A DNA stretch of 64,000 bases from Enhydrobacter sp. (GCA_026126105.1 JAHCJV010000002.1:146967-210966), one strand, 5' to 3'. Counted from the stretch's first letter, positions 7,312-16,610 are shown. Numbers and translations are program-made. The notes: generated from the sequence alone by a model not told the origin.

Positions 7312-8629
7312 GGCGCTCGAACGGGGCGGGGTCGCGCGCGAGCTGCACGGGCATTCCGAGATGGCCGAGCGGATAACGGAAGATGTTGGCCTCCGGCAGC
7401 TGCCATCCCCTTGCCACGGCCAAACCGTCGCCATAGGGCACCCAGCGGTCCGTCTCGCCGAGCACCGACACGATCCTCGACGGCGCGAGCGCTGGCGCTT
7501 CGGCGGGGTCGATCGCAGACGACAGTAGCGCCAGTGCCGCGCGCGACCAGCCCGCCTCGCGCAAGGCCCGATCGATGCCGAAGCTCGCGGCAAGCTCGCC
7601 GCCGAATGTCACGTCCTCGATGCGGCCGGAGTGACTGATCAGCAGGACGGCATCGGGCCGCGCTTCGGCCGGCCAAAGCCGGCAATGGCTGGCGACCTGC
7701 TGCGCGACGAACGACGACATCGAAATGCCGCCGACGGCAATGCGCCCGCCGTAGCGCCTGCGCGCCCAGGCCGTTAGCAGCCCCGTCTCGAGAGCCTGCC
7801 CGGCGATCAGGTCGAGCGCGCCGGTCGGCGCCAGGGCGAAAAACGGCTCGCCGCCATAGAAGCCCGGCATGGCGCGGAGCCCGTGATACGGCGAGATCGG
7901 CTGGATCACGCGCCAGCCCATTGCGGCCAGCCTTTTGCCAGGATCGTGCGCCACGGGAAGCAGCTCGAACTCGAGGCAGAGACCGCTGCCAATGATCAGC
8001 GTCTCCGGCGCAGCCGGCTCGACCGGCTCGACGACGCGGGCATACATCGTCTCGCTGCCGCGCCGCGCGCGCAGCGGTGCGGACGGCGTCGGCGCGCGCA
8101 GCCAGAACTCGCGCACCCCGTTCCGCTCGAACGGCCGCGACATCGCGATCGATCCGGCATCGAGCGGTACCTCGTAGAGCGTCGCGGCATCCGGCATCGA
8201 CACGCCGTCGGGCGGATCGATCTGCCAGGGGATGGCGGAGGGCGGGCGCGGGAACAGCAGCGGATAGAAGGCGGCGCGCGTCATGAGGTGGCGCGTTGCA
8301 GCACCCCGCCGCCGATCATCGAGCGTACGGGGATCGGCGACGTCCCGATCATCGAAGATCCCGGCCTCCCATCTCATGCGGGTGGCCTCGGCGGCCTGCC
8401 GCCTTCGCTCGTTGCAGCCGAGCAATCGGCGCAAGCGCACGTCGGTCCAGAAAGCCGGCAAGGCGTCGGTCTGCGCGCGGAACAGTGCCGTGTCGGTGCC
8501 GGCGTGATTGGCGGCGGCCCAGAGCCGCGACAGCGGCCTGTACCAGCGCCGGAGCCCGAACAATCCGGCCTGGTCGACCCAGGGCTTCGCCAGCAAAGCG
8601 CCCAAAGGCGACCGGAACAGGACATTCAT
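7286..8629 (-). CDS. Alpha/beta hydrolase family protein
   Basis: A 447-residue cytosolic protein, long for this fold because of a ~200-residue N-terminal extension. The C-terminal half looks like an alpha/beta hydrolase: an oxyanion-type segment PISPYHGL, a nucleophile-elbow candidate GGISMSSF, and a late LGETDRWVPYGD followed by PLGHLGMP that could supply the acidic residue and histidine. Substrate is unknown. Its 3' end overlaps the DUF1194 gene convergently. Its 5' end is 66 bases from the divergent class II aldolase gene, so the two may share a control region. Confidence 0.75.
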   Translation of the reverse strand: MNVLFRSPLGALLAKPWVDQAGLFGLRRWYRPLSRLWAAANHAGTDTALFRAQTDALPAFWTDVRLRRLLGCNERRRQAAEATRMRWEAGIFDDRDVADPRTLDDRRRGAATRHLMTRAAFYPLLFPRPPSAIPWQIDPPDGVSMPDAATLYEVPLDAGSIAMSRPFERNGVREFWLRAPTPSAPLRARRGSETMYARVVEPVEPAAPETLIIGSGLCLEFELLPVAHDPGKRLAAMGWRVIQPISPYHGLRAMPGFYGGEPFFALAPTGALDLIAGQALETGLLTAWARRRYGGRIAVGGISMSSFVAQQVASHCRLWPAEARPDAVLLISHSGRIEDVTFGGELAASFGIDRALREAGWSRAALALLSSAIDPAEAPALAPSRIVSVLGETDRWVPYGDGLAVARGWQLPEANIFRYPLGHLGMPVQLARDPAPFERLRQVLREA

Positions 8630-8695
8630 CGACAGAACTCTCCGCAGACGGCATCATCGCCGCCCGCAACGCCTATCAGCAACGGAGCGCAGACG

Positions 8696-9439
8696 ATGTT
8701 GGCCAACGATCCGGTAACCCAGGCTCGTCTCGACCTGACGACGGCGCTGCGGGCCGCCGCGCGCCACGGCCTGAACGAGGGCGTCTGCAACCATTTCAGC
8801 ATGGCGGTGCCCGGCCGGCCGGACCATTTCCTCGTCAATCCGCAGGGGCTGCACTGGTCGGAGATCACGCCCGCCGATCTGGTGATGGCAGACGGCGAGG
8901 GCAACGTCATCGAGGGCAAGTACCAGGTCGAGGCAACGGCTTTTTTCATCCATGCGCGCATCCACCAGGGCAATCAGCGCGCCCAGGTGGTGCTGCATAC
9001 GCACATGCCCTACGCCACCGCACTGACATCGATCAGGGACGGGCGCATCGAGATGTGCACCCAGAACGCCTTCCGCTACTGGAACCGCATCGCCTACGAC
9101 GAGGAGTATGCCGGCGTGGCACTCAGCAACGACGAGGGCGACCGGATGTGCCGAGCGATGGGCGACAAGGACATCCTGTTCCTGCGCAATCACGGCGTGA
9201 TAGTGAGCGGCCCCACGGTCGCGCAAGCCTACGACGATCTCTACTATCTCGAGCGCACCGCCATGGTGCAGGTGCTGGCGATGCAGACCGGCCGGCCGCT
9301 GCACAATATCGATGACGCGCTGGCCGAGCATACGGCACGCCAGATCGCGGGGGAGGCGCAGCAGGCGTTCCTGCATTTCGAATCGTTGAAGCGCCTGCTC
9401 GATCGCGACGAGCCGGGCTGGCGACGGATGGCGGCCTGA
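8696..9439 (+). CDS. Class II aldolase/adducin family protein
   Basis: A 247-residue class II aldolase/adducin domain protein. The family metal-binding histidines are visible in VVLHTHMPYATAL and in LRNHGVIVSG, with the substrate-binding N-terminal segment GLNEGVCNHFSMAVP. Members include fuculose- and ribulose-phosphate aldolases and many oxidase-like or decarboxylase-like proteins of unknown substrate. The ATG at 8696 gives the normal family N-terminus, although the frame stays open much further upstream. The length matches the family. The reaction cannot be assigned from the neighbours. Confidence 0.88.
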   Translation: MLANDPVTQARLDLTTALRAAARHGLNEGVCNHFSMAVPGRPDHFLVNPQGLHWSEITPADLVMADGEGNVIEGKYQVEATAFFIHARIHQGNQRAQVVLHTHMPYATALTSIRDGRIEMCTQNAFRYWNRIAYDEEYAGVALSNDEGDRMCRAMGDKDILFLRNHGVIVSGPTVAQAYDDLYYLERTAMVQVLAMQTGRPLHNIDDALAEHTARQIAGEAQQAFLHFESLKRLLDRDEPGWRRMAA

Positions 9440-9463
9440 GCAAAGGAAAGACGGGGAGATGAC

Positions 9464-10042
9464 ATGCGTATTGCCGCTGGTGTGATCGCGCTGCTGGCGC
9501 TGGGAACGGCACTGCCCGCAGCGGCGCAGGCGCCCAAGATCGGGCAGCTCGAGATCAGGGCCTACCAGCCCATTCCGAAGACCAAGACGGCGGTTCAGCT
9601 CACTTCCGACAGCGCGCTGGCCCGCAATCTGCGGCGCGAAGTGATGATCCGGCTTGCACGCCGAGGCAACGAGGTCGGCTTCTCCGGCGGCAACGTCATG
9701 CGCATGGATGTGCAGTACATCGACCTTCTCGGCGGCAGCGGCGTCACGCGCGGCCCGGTCGGAGGCCGCGACCAGAATTTCGACGGGCCCGGCGCCAATC
9801 CGCGACCCGAAGTCCCCGGCATTCGCATCGAGCGCGGCGGCCCGCCGCCGATCTCGGGCGGCCCGACCTTGCGAATCACCTTGACGCTCTACTCCACCGA
9901 CGGCGGCAAGGTGCTGTGGTCCGCTGCTGCGTCCTGCTATACGCAGGCCAACGTGGCCGAGACCGCCGGCACGCTCATGATCGACAGCATCTTCGCCGAG
10001 GCCGACAAGAATCGCATCGCCGACGCCGGCTGCCCGCTCTGA
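9464..10042 (+). CDS. Unrecognised secreted protein
   Basis: A 192-residue protein I do not recognise. The start at 9464 follows a GGGGAG ribosome-binding site and gives a clear Sec signal peptide (MRIAAGVIALLALGTALPAA, cut after AAAQA). The mature part has a mixed N-terminal region (SDSALARNLRREVMIRLARR), a Gly/Pro/Arg-rich low-complexity centre (about residues 90-130), and a C-terminal beta-rich part with LRITLTLYSTDGGKVLWSA and two cysteines (in SCYTQ and AGCPL) that could form a disulfide. The layout recalls periplasmic DUF4136-like proteins, but I would not assign it. It lies 24 bases downstream of the aldolase gene. Confidence 0.75.
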   Translation: MRIAAGVIALLALGTALPAAAQAPKIGQLEIRAYQPIPKTKTAVQLTSDSALARNLRREVMIRLARRGNEVGFSGGNVMRMDVQYIDLLGGSGVTRGPVGGRDQNFDGPGANPRPEVPGIRIERGGPPPISGGPTLRITLTLYSTDGGKVLWSAAASCYTQANVAETAGTLMIDSIFAEADKNRIADAGCPL

Positions 10043-10075
10043 CTTACTAGTCCTGCCTCACGAAGGAACCGCCTC

Positions 10076-10624
10076 ATGCCGCGTCTGGTCCCGCTCGACC
10101 TCAACAATCTCACGCCCGAGCAGAAGGAGGTGGCCGACGCCATCGTCGCAGGGCCGCGTGGCGGCCTTCGCGGGCCGTTCGACCCGTGGCTGCGCCGGCC
10201 GGAGCTTGCCGACCGCGCCCAGAAGCTCGGCGAGTACTGTCGCTTCAACAATTCCATGCCGAGAGACCTCTCGGAGCTGGCAATCTGCCTGGTCGGCCGG
10301 CATTTCAAGGCGCAGTACGAGTTCTATGCCCATGCGCGCCTCGCACGGGAAGCCGGCCTTCCGGCCGAAATCGTAGAAGCCGTGCGCACGCGCCAGACGC
10401 CGCCTTTCACGCGCGACGTCGAGCGCGTCGTCTACGATTTCGTCACCGAGTATCTCGAGACCAACCGCGTCTCGGCCCCCAACTACAAGCGCGCGGTCGA
10501 TGCCTTCGGCGAGCCGGGCGTGGTCGACCTCGTCGGCGTGTGCGGCTACTACATGCTGGTCTCGATGACCCTCAACGTCTTCGAGATGCCGCTGCCGCCG
10601 GGCGAGCCGGATCCAATCGCGTAG
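10076..10624 (+). CDS. Carboxymuconolactone decarboxylase family protein
   Basis: A 182-residue all-helical protein of the carboxymuconolactone decarboxylase/AhpD-like superfamily. The core is LSELAICLVGRHFKAQYEFY followed by AHARLAREAGL, where Glu, Cys and His of the family active site can be placed. The usual CxxC pair of true AhpD peroxidases is absent, so it is more likely a decarboxylase-like or uncharacterised member. A short spacer leads to the LysE-type exporter gene at 10641, so the two are probably co-transcribed. Confidence 0.85.
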   Translation: MPRLVPLDLNNLTPEQKEVADAIVAGPRGGLRGPFDPWLRRPELADRAQKLGEYCRFNNSMPRDLSELAICLVGRHFKAQYEFYAHARLAREAGLPAEIVEAVRTRQTPPFTRDVERVVYDFVTEYLETNRVSAPNYKRAVDAFGEPGVVDLVGVCGYYMLVSMTLNVFEMPLPPGEPDPIA

Positions 10625-10640
10625 GGCCGATCTCCAAAGC

Positions 10641-11258
10641 GTGACCCTCCTTCTTTTCCTGGCTGCCGCGTCTGTGGTCGCGCTGACTCCCGGACCCGGC
10701 ATTTTCTACGTCGCCGCGCGTACTCTTGCCGGCGGTCGTGGCGAAGGGCTCGCGTCGAGCCTCGGAACGGCGATCGGGGGCCTGTTCCACGTTGCCGCCG
10801 GCGCAGTCGGTATCTCGGCGCTGGTCATGGCAAGTGCCGAGGCCTTCCTGCTGCTGAAGATCGCCGGCGCGCTCTATCTCGTCTGGCTCGGCATCAAGAC
10901 CCTGCGCGAGAGCCGCATCGACATCCCCGTCCCGGCGGCCAGCGTCGGCAGCGCCCGTGCCTTCCGGGAGGGCATCGTGGTCGAGGCGCTGAACCCGAAG
11001 ACCGCAGCCTTCTTCCTGGCGTTCCTGCCGCAGTTCGTCGACCCCCCGGCCGGCGCGGTGTGGCTGCAGTTCCTAGGTCTTGGGCTGATCTCCGTGATCC
11101 TCAACACCGCTGTCGATGTCGCAATCGTCACCTTGGCAGCCCGAGCACGATCTGTGGCGCTCGGTCGCCCGTTGCTGCTGCGTCGACTGCGCGCCAGTGC
11201 CGGACTGGTCATCGCGAGCCTCGGCGTGACCTTGCTGCTCACGCGGCGGCCGGCATAG
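10641..11258 (+). CDS. LysE/RhtB family amino-acid exporter
   Basis: A 205-residue inner-membrane protein with about six hydrophobic segments and the LysE-family N-terminal signature TPGPGIFYVAARTLAGG. The conserved EALNPKTAAFFLAFLPQFV follows in the middle. Members export amino acids or related compounds with proton exchange. The GTG start at 10641 lies 16 bases after the preceding stop. The substrate is not predictable from sequence. The gene ends 3 bases before the convergent cyclase gene. Confidence 0.9.
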   Translation: MTLLLFLAAASVVALTPGPGIFYVAARTLAGGRGEGLASSLGTAIGGLFHVAAGAVGISALVMASAEAFLLLKIAGALYLVWLGIKTLRESRIDIPVPAASVGSARAFREGIVVEALNPKTAAFFLAFLPQFVDPPAGAVWLQFLGLGLISVILNTAVDVAIVTLAARARSVALGRPLLLRRLRASAGLVIASLGVTLLLTRRPA

Positions 11259-11261
11259 CGC

Positions 11262-12041
11262 CTATTCCTCGAAGATCGCGACCGCGCGGGTCCAGCCGGC
11301 CGAAGCACCGCGGATCTTGTGCGGGAAGCAGGAGATGATGAAGCCGTCGGGCGGCAGCGATTCGAGATTGTGCAGTTTCTCGATGTGGCAGTAACCGATG
11401 TCGCGGCCGGCCTTGTGGCCTTCCCAGATGATGGAGGGATCGTGGTCCTTCGCCCATTTCTGGGCGGTGAAGTAGAACGGCGCGTCCCAGCTCCAGGCGT
11501 CGGTGCCCGTCAGGCGCACGCCCTTCTCCAGCAGGTACATGGTGGCGTCGTAGCCCATGCCGCAACCCGAGTTCACATAGTCGTCGTTGCCATAGCGCGA
11601 GCCGGCCCGTGTGTTCACTACGACGATCTCGAGCGGCTTGAGCTCGTGACCGATCCGCTTCAACTCGTTCTCGACCTCCTTCGCGGTGATCACGTGCCCG
11701 TCCTCCATGGCGCGGAAGTCGAGCTTCACGCCGGGCTGGAAGCACCAGTCGAGCGGCACCTCGTCGATCGTGATCGCGCGCTCGCCCTTGTTCATCGTCG
11801 GATGGAAGTGATAGGGCGCGTCGAGATGGGTGCCGTTATGGGTCGAGAGATTGACGTTCTCGACCGCCCAACCGGCACCGTCAGGAAGGTCTTCCTTCTT
11901 CAGGCCGGGAAAGAAGCCCGCGATCTGGGCCGCCGTGTTCTCATGCTTGTGGTACTGGATCTTCGGACCGAACGGTGCGGGATCCGAGATCACGTCGTTC
12001 TCGAGATAGATCGACAAGTCGACGAACCGGCGCTTCTTCAT
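11262..12041 (-). CDS. Cyclase family protein (kynurenine formamidase-like)
   Basis: A 259-residue metal-dependent hydrolase of the cyclase / kynurenine formamidase family. The diagnostic HxGTHxDxPxH motif is at residues 68-78 (STHNGTHLDAPYHFH), which binds Zn or Mn. The ATG at 12041 is chosen because the sequence from MKKRRFVDLSIYLEND matches the family N-terminus. Known members hydrolyse N-formylkynurenine, isatin or similar amides and lactones. No tryptophan-pathway genes are nearby, so the substrate stays open. Confidence 0.88.
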   Translation of the reverse strand: MKKRRFVDLSIYLENDVISDPAPFGPKIQYHKHENTAAQIAGFFPGLKKEDLPDGAGWAVENVNLSTHNGTHLDAPYHFHPTMNKGERAITIDEVPLDWCFQPGVKLDFRAMEDGHVITAKEVENELKRIGHELKPLEIVVVNTRAGSRYGNDDYVNSGCGMGYDATMYLLEKGVRLTGTDAWSWDAPFYFTAQKWAKDHDPSIIWEGHKAGRDIGYCHIEKLHNLESLPPDGFIISCFPHKIRGASAGWTRAVAIFEE

Positions 12042-12064
12042 GGGGCCTCCCGAATCGGAAAGCC

Positions 12065-12829
12065 TCAGTGTGCGGACTTTGTCGCACCCGTCAATTGGCG
12101 AGGGTTGATCGCCTCGAGGATCGACATCGACAGCAGCTTGCCGATGCATTTCTGGCCGAAGTCGTTGAGATGCAGGCCGTCATTGGTGACGAACTGCGCG
12201 TAGGGCATTCCGTCATTGTACCAGGACCGCATGATCTCGAAGCGGCGGAACAGGCCGGCGCCCTTCTCCCGGGCGACCTCCGCCATCACCCGCGCATAGT
12301 CCTCCTCGTCGGGCAACGCCACGACGGCCGGAACATACTGAAGGTTCATCAGCACGAAATTGGCCCCCAGCGACCGGCCAATGTCGATTCCGGCCCGCAG
12401 CTTTTCAGCGAACTTCGGCAGCGGGTCGCGCCGGATCGCTGAGTTGGTGCCAACCTGCCAGACGACGAGATGCGCCTGCTCCGGTTTCACGTCGGCGCGC
12501 ATGCGGTCGACCATCTCGCTTGCGTCCTGGCCGCCCACGCCCCTGTTGTAGACATGGACGTCGACACCGGGCAATGCCGCGTCGAGCTTGATCTGGAGCT
12601 GGGCCGGGTAGGAGTATTTCGGATTGGACGCGCCGTAGCCTTGCGTCGAGGAAGACCCCATGGCGACGATGCGCAGCTGCCGCTCCTCGGCAACGGCTGC
12701 CCGGGCAATCTCCAGCGGATTCTTCAAGTCGAGGAGTTCGCGCGACGCGCGGCACTGTTGCTGAGCCCCCGCAGTGCTCGCCGACAAGGCAATCAATCCG
12801 AGAGCGGCGGCGAAAACCCGGCGGCTCAT
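12065..12829 (-). CDS. Secreted SGNH/GDSL-type hydrolase
   Basis: A 254-residue exported esterase-like protein with a signal peptide (MSRRVFAAALGLIALSASTA, cut near AGAQQ). The SGNH blocks are all visible: GSSST with nucleophile Ser60, NRGVGGQDASEM (Gly), VWQVGTNSA (Asn) and DGLHLND (Asp and His). It is likely a periplasmic esterase or acyl-hydrolase. Its ATG overlaps the stop of the opgC-like gene (ATGA at 12826-12829), so the two are translationally coupled. It may remove or transfer acyl groups on the same glycan that OpgC acylates; that link is inference. Confidence 0.88.
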   Translation of the reverse strand: MSRRVFAAALGLIALSASTAGAQQQCRASRELLDLKNPLEIARAAVAEERQLRIVAMGSSSTQGYGASNPKYSYPAQLQIKLDAALPGVDVHVYNRGVGGQDASEMVDRMRADVKPEQAHLVVWQVGTNSAIRRDPLPKFAEKLRAGIDIGRSLGANFVLMNLQYVPAVVALPDEEDYARVMAEVAREKGAGLFRRFEIMRSWYNDGMPYAQFVTNDGLHLNDFGQKCIGKLLSMSILEAINPRQLTGATKSAH

Positions 12830-13959
12830 GAGCGGCTGCCCCGCGACTCAGCCTTGAACCAGTTCGCTGCATAGGCTGCGAGGGACATGGCCGCAATACC
12901 GGCAAGGCTGACAACTAGCTGGGACACTGTGGAATTTTCGTAGTGGGCTACAATCACCTGGGCCGTTACGGCGAGGAACGTACCCAGGCAGAATATCTGC
13001 AAGGAATGCTCTCCGCACCTGCGAATCGGCTCAAAAACCGGCCAACTCAGGAAACGGGCGTTTGGCCGCACGAACAGTCTGACCAGCCAGGCCATGGCGA
13101 TGAAATGCACCAGGCGCAGGACATCCAGATTCGTCTTGTCGATTGGATAGATCTGGCGGGCGACCCAGTCCGGAATGAGGCGCGACAGGGGATTATAGTG
13201 CCAGGACAATGCAATAAAGGCGGCAAAGGCCAGGTACGCGACGGCGAGGGCGGCGATGGTCCACTTCCAGCGATCCAGTATCGCGAGCCGGTGGGCCACC
13301 ACGGCAAGCACCGCGCCGCTATAGAAGATGACCTGCCAAGCCATTGGATTGAAGAACCAGACCTTTCCCTCGGGGTAGCCGGGAAGATTCCAGTTGAAGC
13401 GGCTGGTGACGGCGTAAAGCGCGACGGAGGCCAGGATCACGGCGTACGGCCACCGCAGCAGCCCCGGCAGGGCAAACGGAAAGGCCGCCAGCAGCACGAT
13501 ATAGAGCGGCAGAACGTCCAGATTCACCGGCCGGAACTTGAGGAGAACAGCCTCGACGATCGCCCTGTAAGGGTTCTCGCCGAGACCCATGAGCTGCATT
13601 TCCTCGATCAGCTGAGGTGTATCGCGGGCGATCGAGAAGTAGGCGATCTGGGCGGAGAACGCGACGAACAAAAGGATGTGGGCGACATAGAGCTGCCAGA
13701 CGCGGCGGTAGATGCGGATCGCGGCGCGTGGCCAGCCGTCGCGCAGCATCATGCGGCTGTAGGCGATCACCGCCGTGTAGCCCGAGATGAAGACGAATAT
13801 TTCGGTGGCATCGCTGAAACCGTAATTGCGCACGGTGATCCAGCTCACGACGTTGTCGGGCACGTGGTCGAGGTAGATGAACCAGAGCGCCAGGCCGCGG
13901 AAGAAATCGAGCCGCAGATCGCGGCCGGGCGCGAGATAGGGGGGCACGGCTTCAGTCAT
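12826..13959 (-). CDS. opgC: OpgC-domain membrane acyltransferase
   Basis: A 377-residue polytopic membrane protein (about ten helices) of the OpgC family. The N-terminal LRLDFFRGLALWFIYLDHVP and SDATEIFVFISGYTAVIAYS are typical. OpgC succinylates osmoregulated periplasmic glucans in other proteobacteria. The start at 13959 (MTEAVPPYLAPGRDLRLDFF) is preferred; an alternative ATG lies 9 bases upstream. No opgG/opgH glucan synthesis genes are in the window. It is coupled to the SGNH hydrolase downstream and divergent from an alpha/beta hydrolase gene 58 bases away. Confidence 0.88.
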   Translation of the reverse strand: MTEAVPPYLAPGRDLRLDFFRGLALWFIYLDHVPDNVVSWITVRNYGFSDATEIFVFISGYTAVIAYSRMMLRDGWPRAAIRIYRRVWQLYVAHILLFVAFSAQIAYFSIARDTPQLIEEMQLMGLGENPYRAIVEAVLLKFRPVNLDVLPLYIVLLAAFPFALPGLLRWPYAVILASVALYAVTSRFNWNLPGYPEGKVWFFNPMAWQVIFYSGAVLAVVAHRLAILDRWKWTIAALAVAYLAFAAFIALSWHYNPLSRLIPDWVARQIYPIDKTNLDVLRLVHFIAMAWLVRLFVRPNARFLSWPVFEPIRRCGEHSLQIFCLGTFLAVTAQVIVAHYENSTVSQLVVSLAGIAAMSLAAYAANWFKAESRGSRS

Positions 13960-14017
13960 GCAGGCCATTGGTATCGCAGCCGCATGGCCTAGGCTACGCT
14001 TTGGCAACGGAGGAAAC

Positions 14018-14749
14018 ATGACCAAGACGCCGCTGCTGCTCGTGCCGGGGCTGCTCTGCTCGCCGCGACTTTTCGCGCCGCAACTGGCCGCGCTGAGCGA
14101 CGCGGCGGAGATCGTCGTGCCCGACTGGCGCCAGGCGCCGCTCTCGATCTTCGACAGCTGGGAGCAGACGGCGCGTTGGGTGATCGACCAGATGCCATCG
14201 GATGAATTCGCCCTTGCCGGCCTGTCGCTCGGCGGCATGATCGCGGTGGAGATCATGCAGATCGCCGCCGAGAGGGTCACGAAGCTGGCGCTGCTCGACA
14301 CCGGCATGCGGGCGCAGAACGCGACCGAGCAGGCGATCCGCCGGGCCCGCATCAGGCTTGCCGATGAAGGGCGCTTCGAGCTGGTGCTGGGGCTGCAGAT
14401 GTCGCGCTTCATCCCGGCCTATCGCCTGCCCGACAAGGCGCTGGTGGACGAGGTGATGGCGATGTGCACCGAGACGGGTGTCGAGATCTACAAGCGCCAG
14501 GAGGAGCTGGCCGCCAGACGCGTCGACCGTCGTCCCGACCTGCCGAAGATCGCCTGCCCCACGATCGTGGTGTGCGGGCGCGACGACTCGGCGACGCCGC
14601 TTTTCCTGTCGGAGGAGATCGCTGCGGCGATCAAGGAAAGCGAGCTGGTCGTCATCGAACAGTGCGGGCACCTGATCACGATGGAAAAGCCCGACGAGAC
14701 GAACGCAATCTTGCGGCGGTGGCTCGCGGCACCGGTGGTCGCGCCGTAA
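14018..14749 (+). CDS. Alpha/beta hydrolase
   Basis: A 243-residue alpha/beta hydrolase with oxyanion-hole segment LLLVPGLLCSPRLF near the N-terminus and nucleophile elbow GLSLGG around residue 71. The catalytic Asp is expected in VCGRDDSATP and the His in EQCGHLITMEKP. The ATG at 14018 follows a GGAGGA ribosome-binding site. The family is broad (esterases, C-C hydrolases), and no substrate can be named. It lies 56 bases ahead of the histidine kinase gene and may be transcribed separately. Confidence 0.85.
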   Translation: MTKTPLLLVPGLLCSPRLFAPQLAALSDAAEIVVPDWRQAPLSIFDSWEQTARWVIDQMPSDEFALAGLSLGGMIAVEIMQIAAERVTKLALLDTGMRAQNATEQAIRRARIRLADEGRFELVLGLQMSRFIPAYRLPDKALVDEVMAMCTETGVEIYKRQEELAARRVDRRPDLPKIACPTIVVCGRDDSATPLFLSEEIAAAIKESELVVIEQCGHLITMEKPDETNAILRRWLAAPVVAP

Positions 14750-14805
14750 CGATTTGCCCGCCGGCGGCATATGGCTTTTGCTCCCCGACCACGGAGTCGC
14801 GATTC

Positions 14806-15894
14806 TTGAATGCGAACCTGATTACGAGGACGACCGTTGCCCTCGGCGCGCGCTGGAATCGCATTCCGAGATTTTGGCGGATGCAGGCCGTCGGGTGGGG
14901 CCTGTTCACTCTGGTCGACCTGATCGACCGCGGGATCACCTTTCATAGCCTCGGAACATCGCTGCTGCTTACAATGCTGGTGGCGCCCTGCTGCGTCCTG
15001 CTGTCCTCGGCCATGGGGGCTGCGTATGCGCGGCAGAGCCCGACCAACGAGCTGGCGCCGCGAACCCTCGTACTGATCGCCCTGCTCTCGCTCGGCTCGG
15101 CGGCGACGGCAGTAGCTCTCCTGTTCACGGTTCGCCATCTTGTCGGACTCACCGTGCCCGAGTGGTCCACGGCTCAGGAGATCGGCCTTCCGCTGATCCA
15201 CTACTCTCTCGCGTTCGTCGGGTGGAGTCTCTGCTATTTCTGGATTCGCGCCGAGATCGCCGAGCGTGCCGAGCATCGCCACGCCGTGAAAGCGGAGGCC
15301 GAGGCGCTGCGTGCCGAGCTCGAGGAACTGCGTCTGCAGCTCGACCCGCATTTCCTGTTCAATGCGCTGAACGGCGTCGCCGAGGAAATCCCCGAACATC
15401 CCGAAGCGGCGCTCGCCATGCTGCGCGATCTGACCGCTTATCTGCGGCATTCGCTGGCCGGCATCCACCAGCCCGTCGTCGCCGCCTCTGTCGAGGCCGA
15501 GGCGCTCGCCGCCTATTTGCGTATCCAGCAGGCCCGCTTCGGCCCGCGGCTGGCCACGCGCATCCAGGTCGAGCCCGCGGCAGCCAGCTGTCGTATCGCC
15601 AGCTTCCTGCTGCAGCCGCTCGTCGAGAACGCGGTGAAGCACGGCAAGCGTGACGACGTCCTGCAGGTCGCCGTCGAGATTTGCCTGGCGCGCGGCGCGC
15701 TCCAGATCGAGATAACCAACAGCGGTGCGTTGGCGGGCACCAAACCGCCGCGAAACCGCTCGCCGATCGGCCTCGAGAACGTTCGACGGCGCCTGGCGCT
15801 TTACTATCCGGATCGACACCATTTCACACTAGCGGAACGCGGCAACCAGGTCGTTGCGTCGCTCGTGCTTCAGGGCCCGCCGTGCGAGTCCTGA
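14806..15894 (+). CDS. LytS-like sensor histidine kinase (His_kinase domain, multi-TM sensor)
   Basis: A 362-residue membrane kinase with about four hydrophobic segments in the first 150 residues, a coiled linker, the His_kinase domain (LQLDPHFLFNALNGVAEE, with the phospho-acceptor His) and a degenerate HATPase domain (LLQPLVENAVKHG, then IGLENVRRRLALYY). I choose the TTG at 14806 because ACGGAG sits nine bases upstream; an ATG at 14881 would remove the first 25 residues. Its end overlaps the LytTR regulator start by 13 bases, as expected for a cognate pair. The signal sensed is unknown. Confidence 0.87.
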   Translation: MNANLITRTTVALGARWNRIPRFWRMQAVGWGLFTLVDLIDRGITFHSLGTSLLLTMLVAPCCVLLSSAMGAAYARQSPTNELAPRTLVLIALLSLGSAATAVALLFTVRHLVGLTVPEWSTAQEIGLPLIHYSLAFVGWSLCYFWIRAEIAERAEHRHAVKAEAEALRAELEELRLQLDPHFLFNALNGVAEEIPEHPEAALAMLRDLTAYLRHSLAGIHQPVVAASVEAEALAAYLRIQQARFGPRLATRIQVEPAAASCRIASFLLQPLVENAVKHGKRDDVLQVAVEICLARGALQIEITNSGALAGTKPPRNRSPIGLENVRRRLALYYPDRHHFTLAERGNQVVASLVLQGPPCES

Positions 15895-16610
15895 TCGTCG
15901 ACGACGAACCCCTCGCCCGGTCGGCGATGCGTCGCCTGCTGGCACCCCATCGGTCGATCGAGATCGTGGGAGAAGCGGACAGCACGGCGTCCGCTCGCAC
16001 CGCAATCATGACGATGAAGCCGGACCTGGTGTTCCTCGATATCGAGCTGGGCGGCGACGACGGCTTCGATCTGCTCGCCAGCCTGGACAGCCCGCCGATC
16101 GTGATCTTCGTCACCGCCTACGCCGAGCACGCTGTGGCGGCATTCGCCGTCGATGCGATCGACTACCTTCTGAAGCCGGTCGATCCGGAGCGCCTTGCCG
16201 AATCGCTCGCCCGAGCCGAACGCCAGCGTGCGACCCGCCCGCAGGCTATCCCCGCCATCGAGCTGCGGACCCCGCGTCGGACGGTATTCGCCCAGCCCGG
16301 CGAGATCGTGCTCCTGCGCGCGGACGGCGACTTCACCCGGGTTCATCTCGCGGGCCAGCCGCCGGTGATGATCTGGCGTACGCTGGCTCATTTCGAGAGC
16401 CTTTTGCCCGCACCACCCTTCCTGCGCCTCGGCCGCTCGCTCATCGTGAACCGCGACCGCCTGCGCTCTGTCGAGACGCTGTCTCGCACCAGCACGCGTT
16501 TGACCCTGGAGGGCCTCGCCGAGCCGATCGAGATCGGTCGCAGCGCTGCCGCCCGCCTGCGTGACGCAATGGAAGCGGCAGCCGCGCGGCCGATCTCTCG
16601 CGCTAGCTAG
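15882..16610 (+). CDS. LytTR-family response regulator
   Basis: A 242-residue regulator starting with GTG. The receiver domain has VLIVDDEPLARSAMRRLL at the N-terminus, phospho-acceptor Asp in LVFLDIELGGDDGFD, and the VTAYAEHAVAAF / DYLLKPVDPERL region. A C-terminal LytTR DNA-binding domain (FLRLGRSLIVNRDRLRSVE) follows. It should be phosphorylated by the overlapping LytS-like kinase. LytTR regulators bind paired 9-base direct repeats upstream of their targets; none is obvious close by. Confidence 0.92.
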   Translation: MRVLIVDDEPLARSAMRRLLAPHRSIEIVGEADSTASARTAIMTMKPDLVFLDIELGGDDGFDLLASLDSPPIVIFVTAYAEHAVAAFAVDAIDYLLKPVDPERLAESLARAERQRATRPQAIPAIELRTPRRTVFAQPGEIVLLRADGDFTRVHLAGQPPVMIWRTLAHFESLLPAPPFLRLGRSLIVNRDRLRSVETLSRTSTRLTLEGLAEPIEIGRSAAARLRDAMEAAAARPISRAS

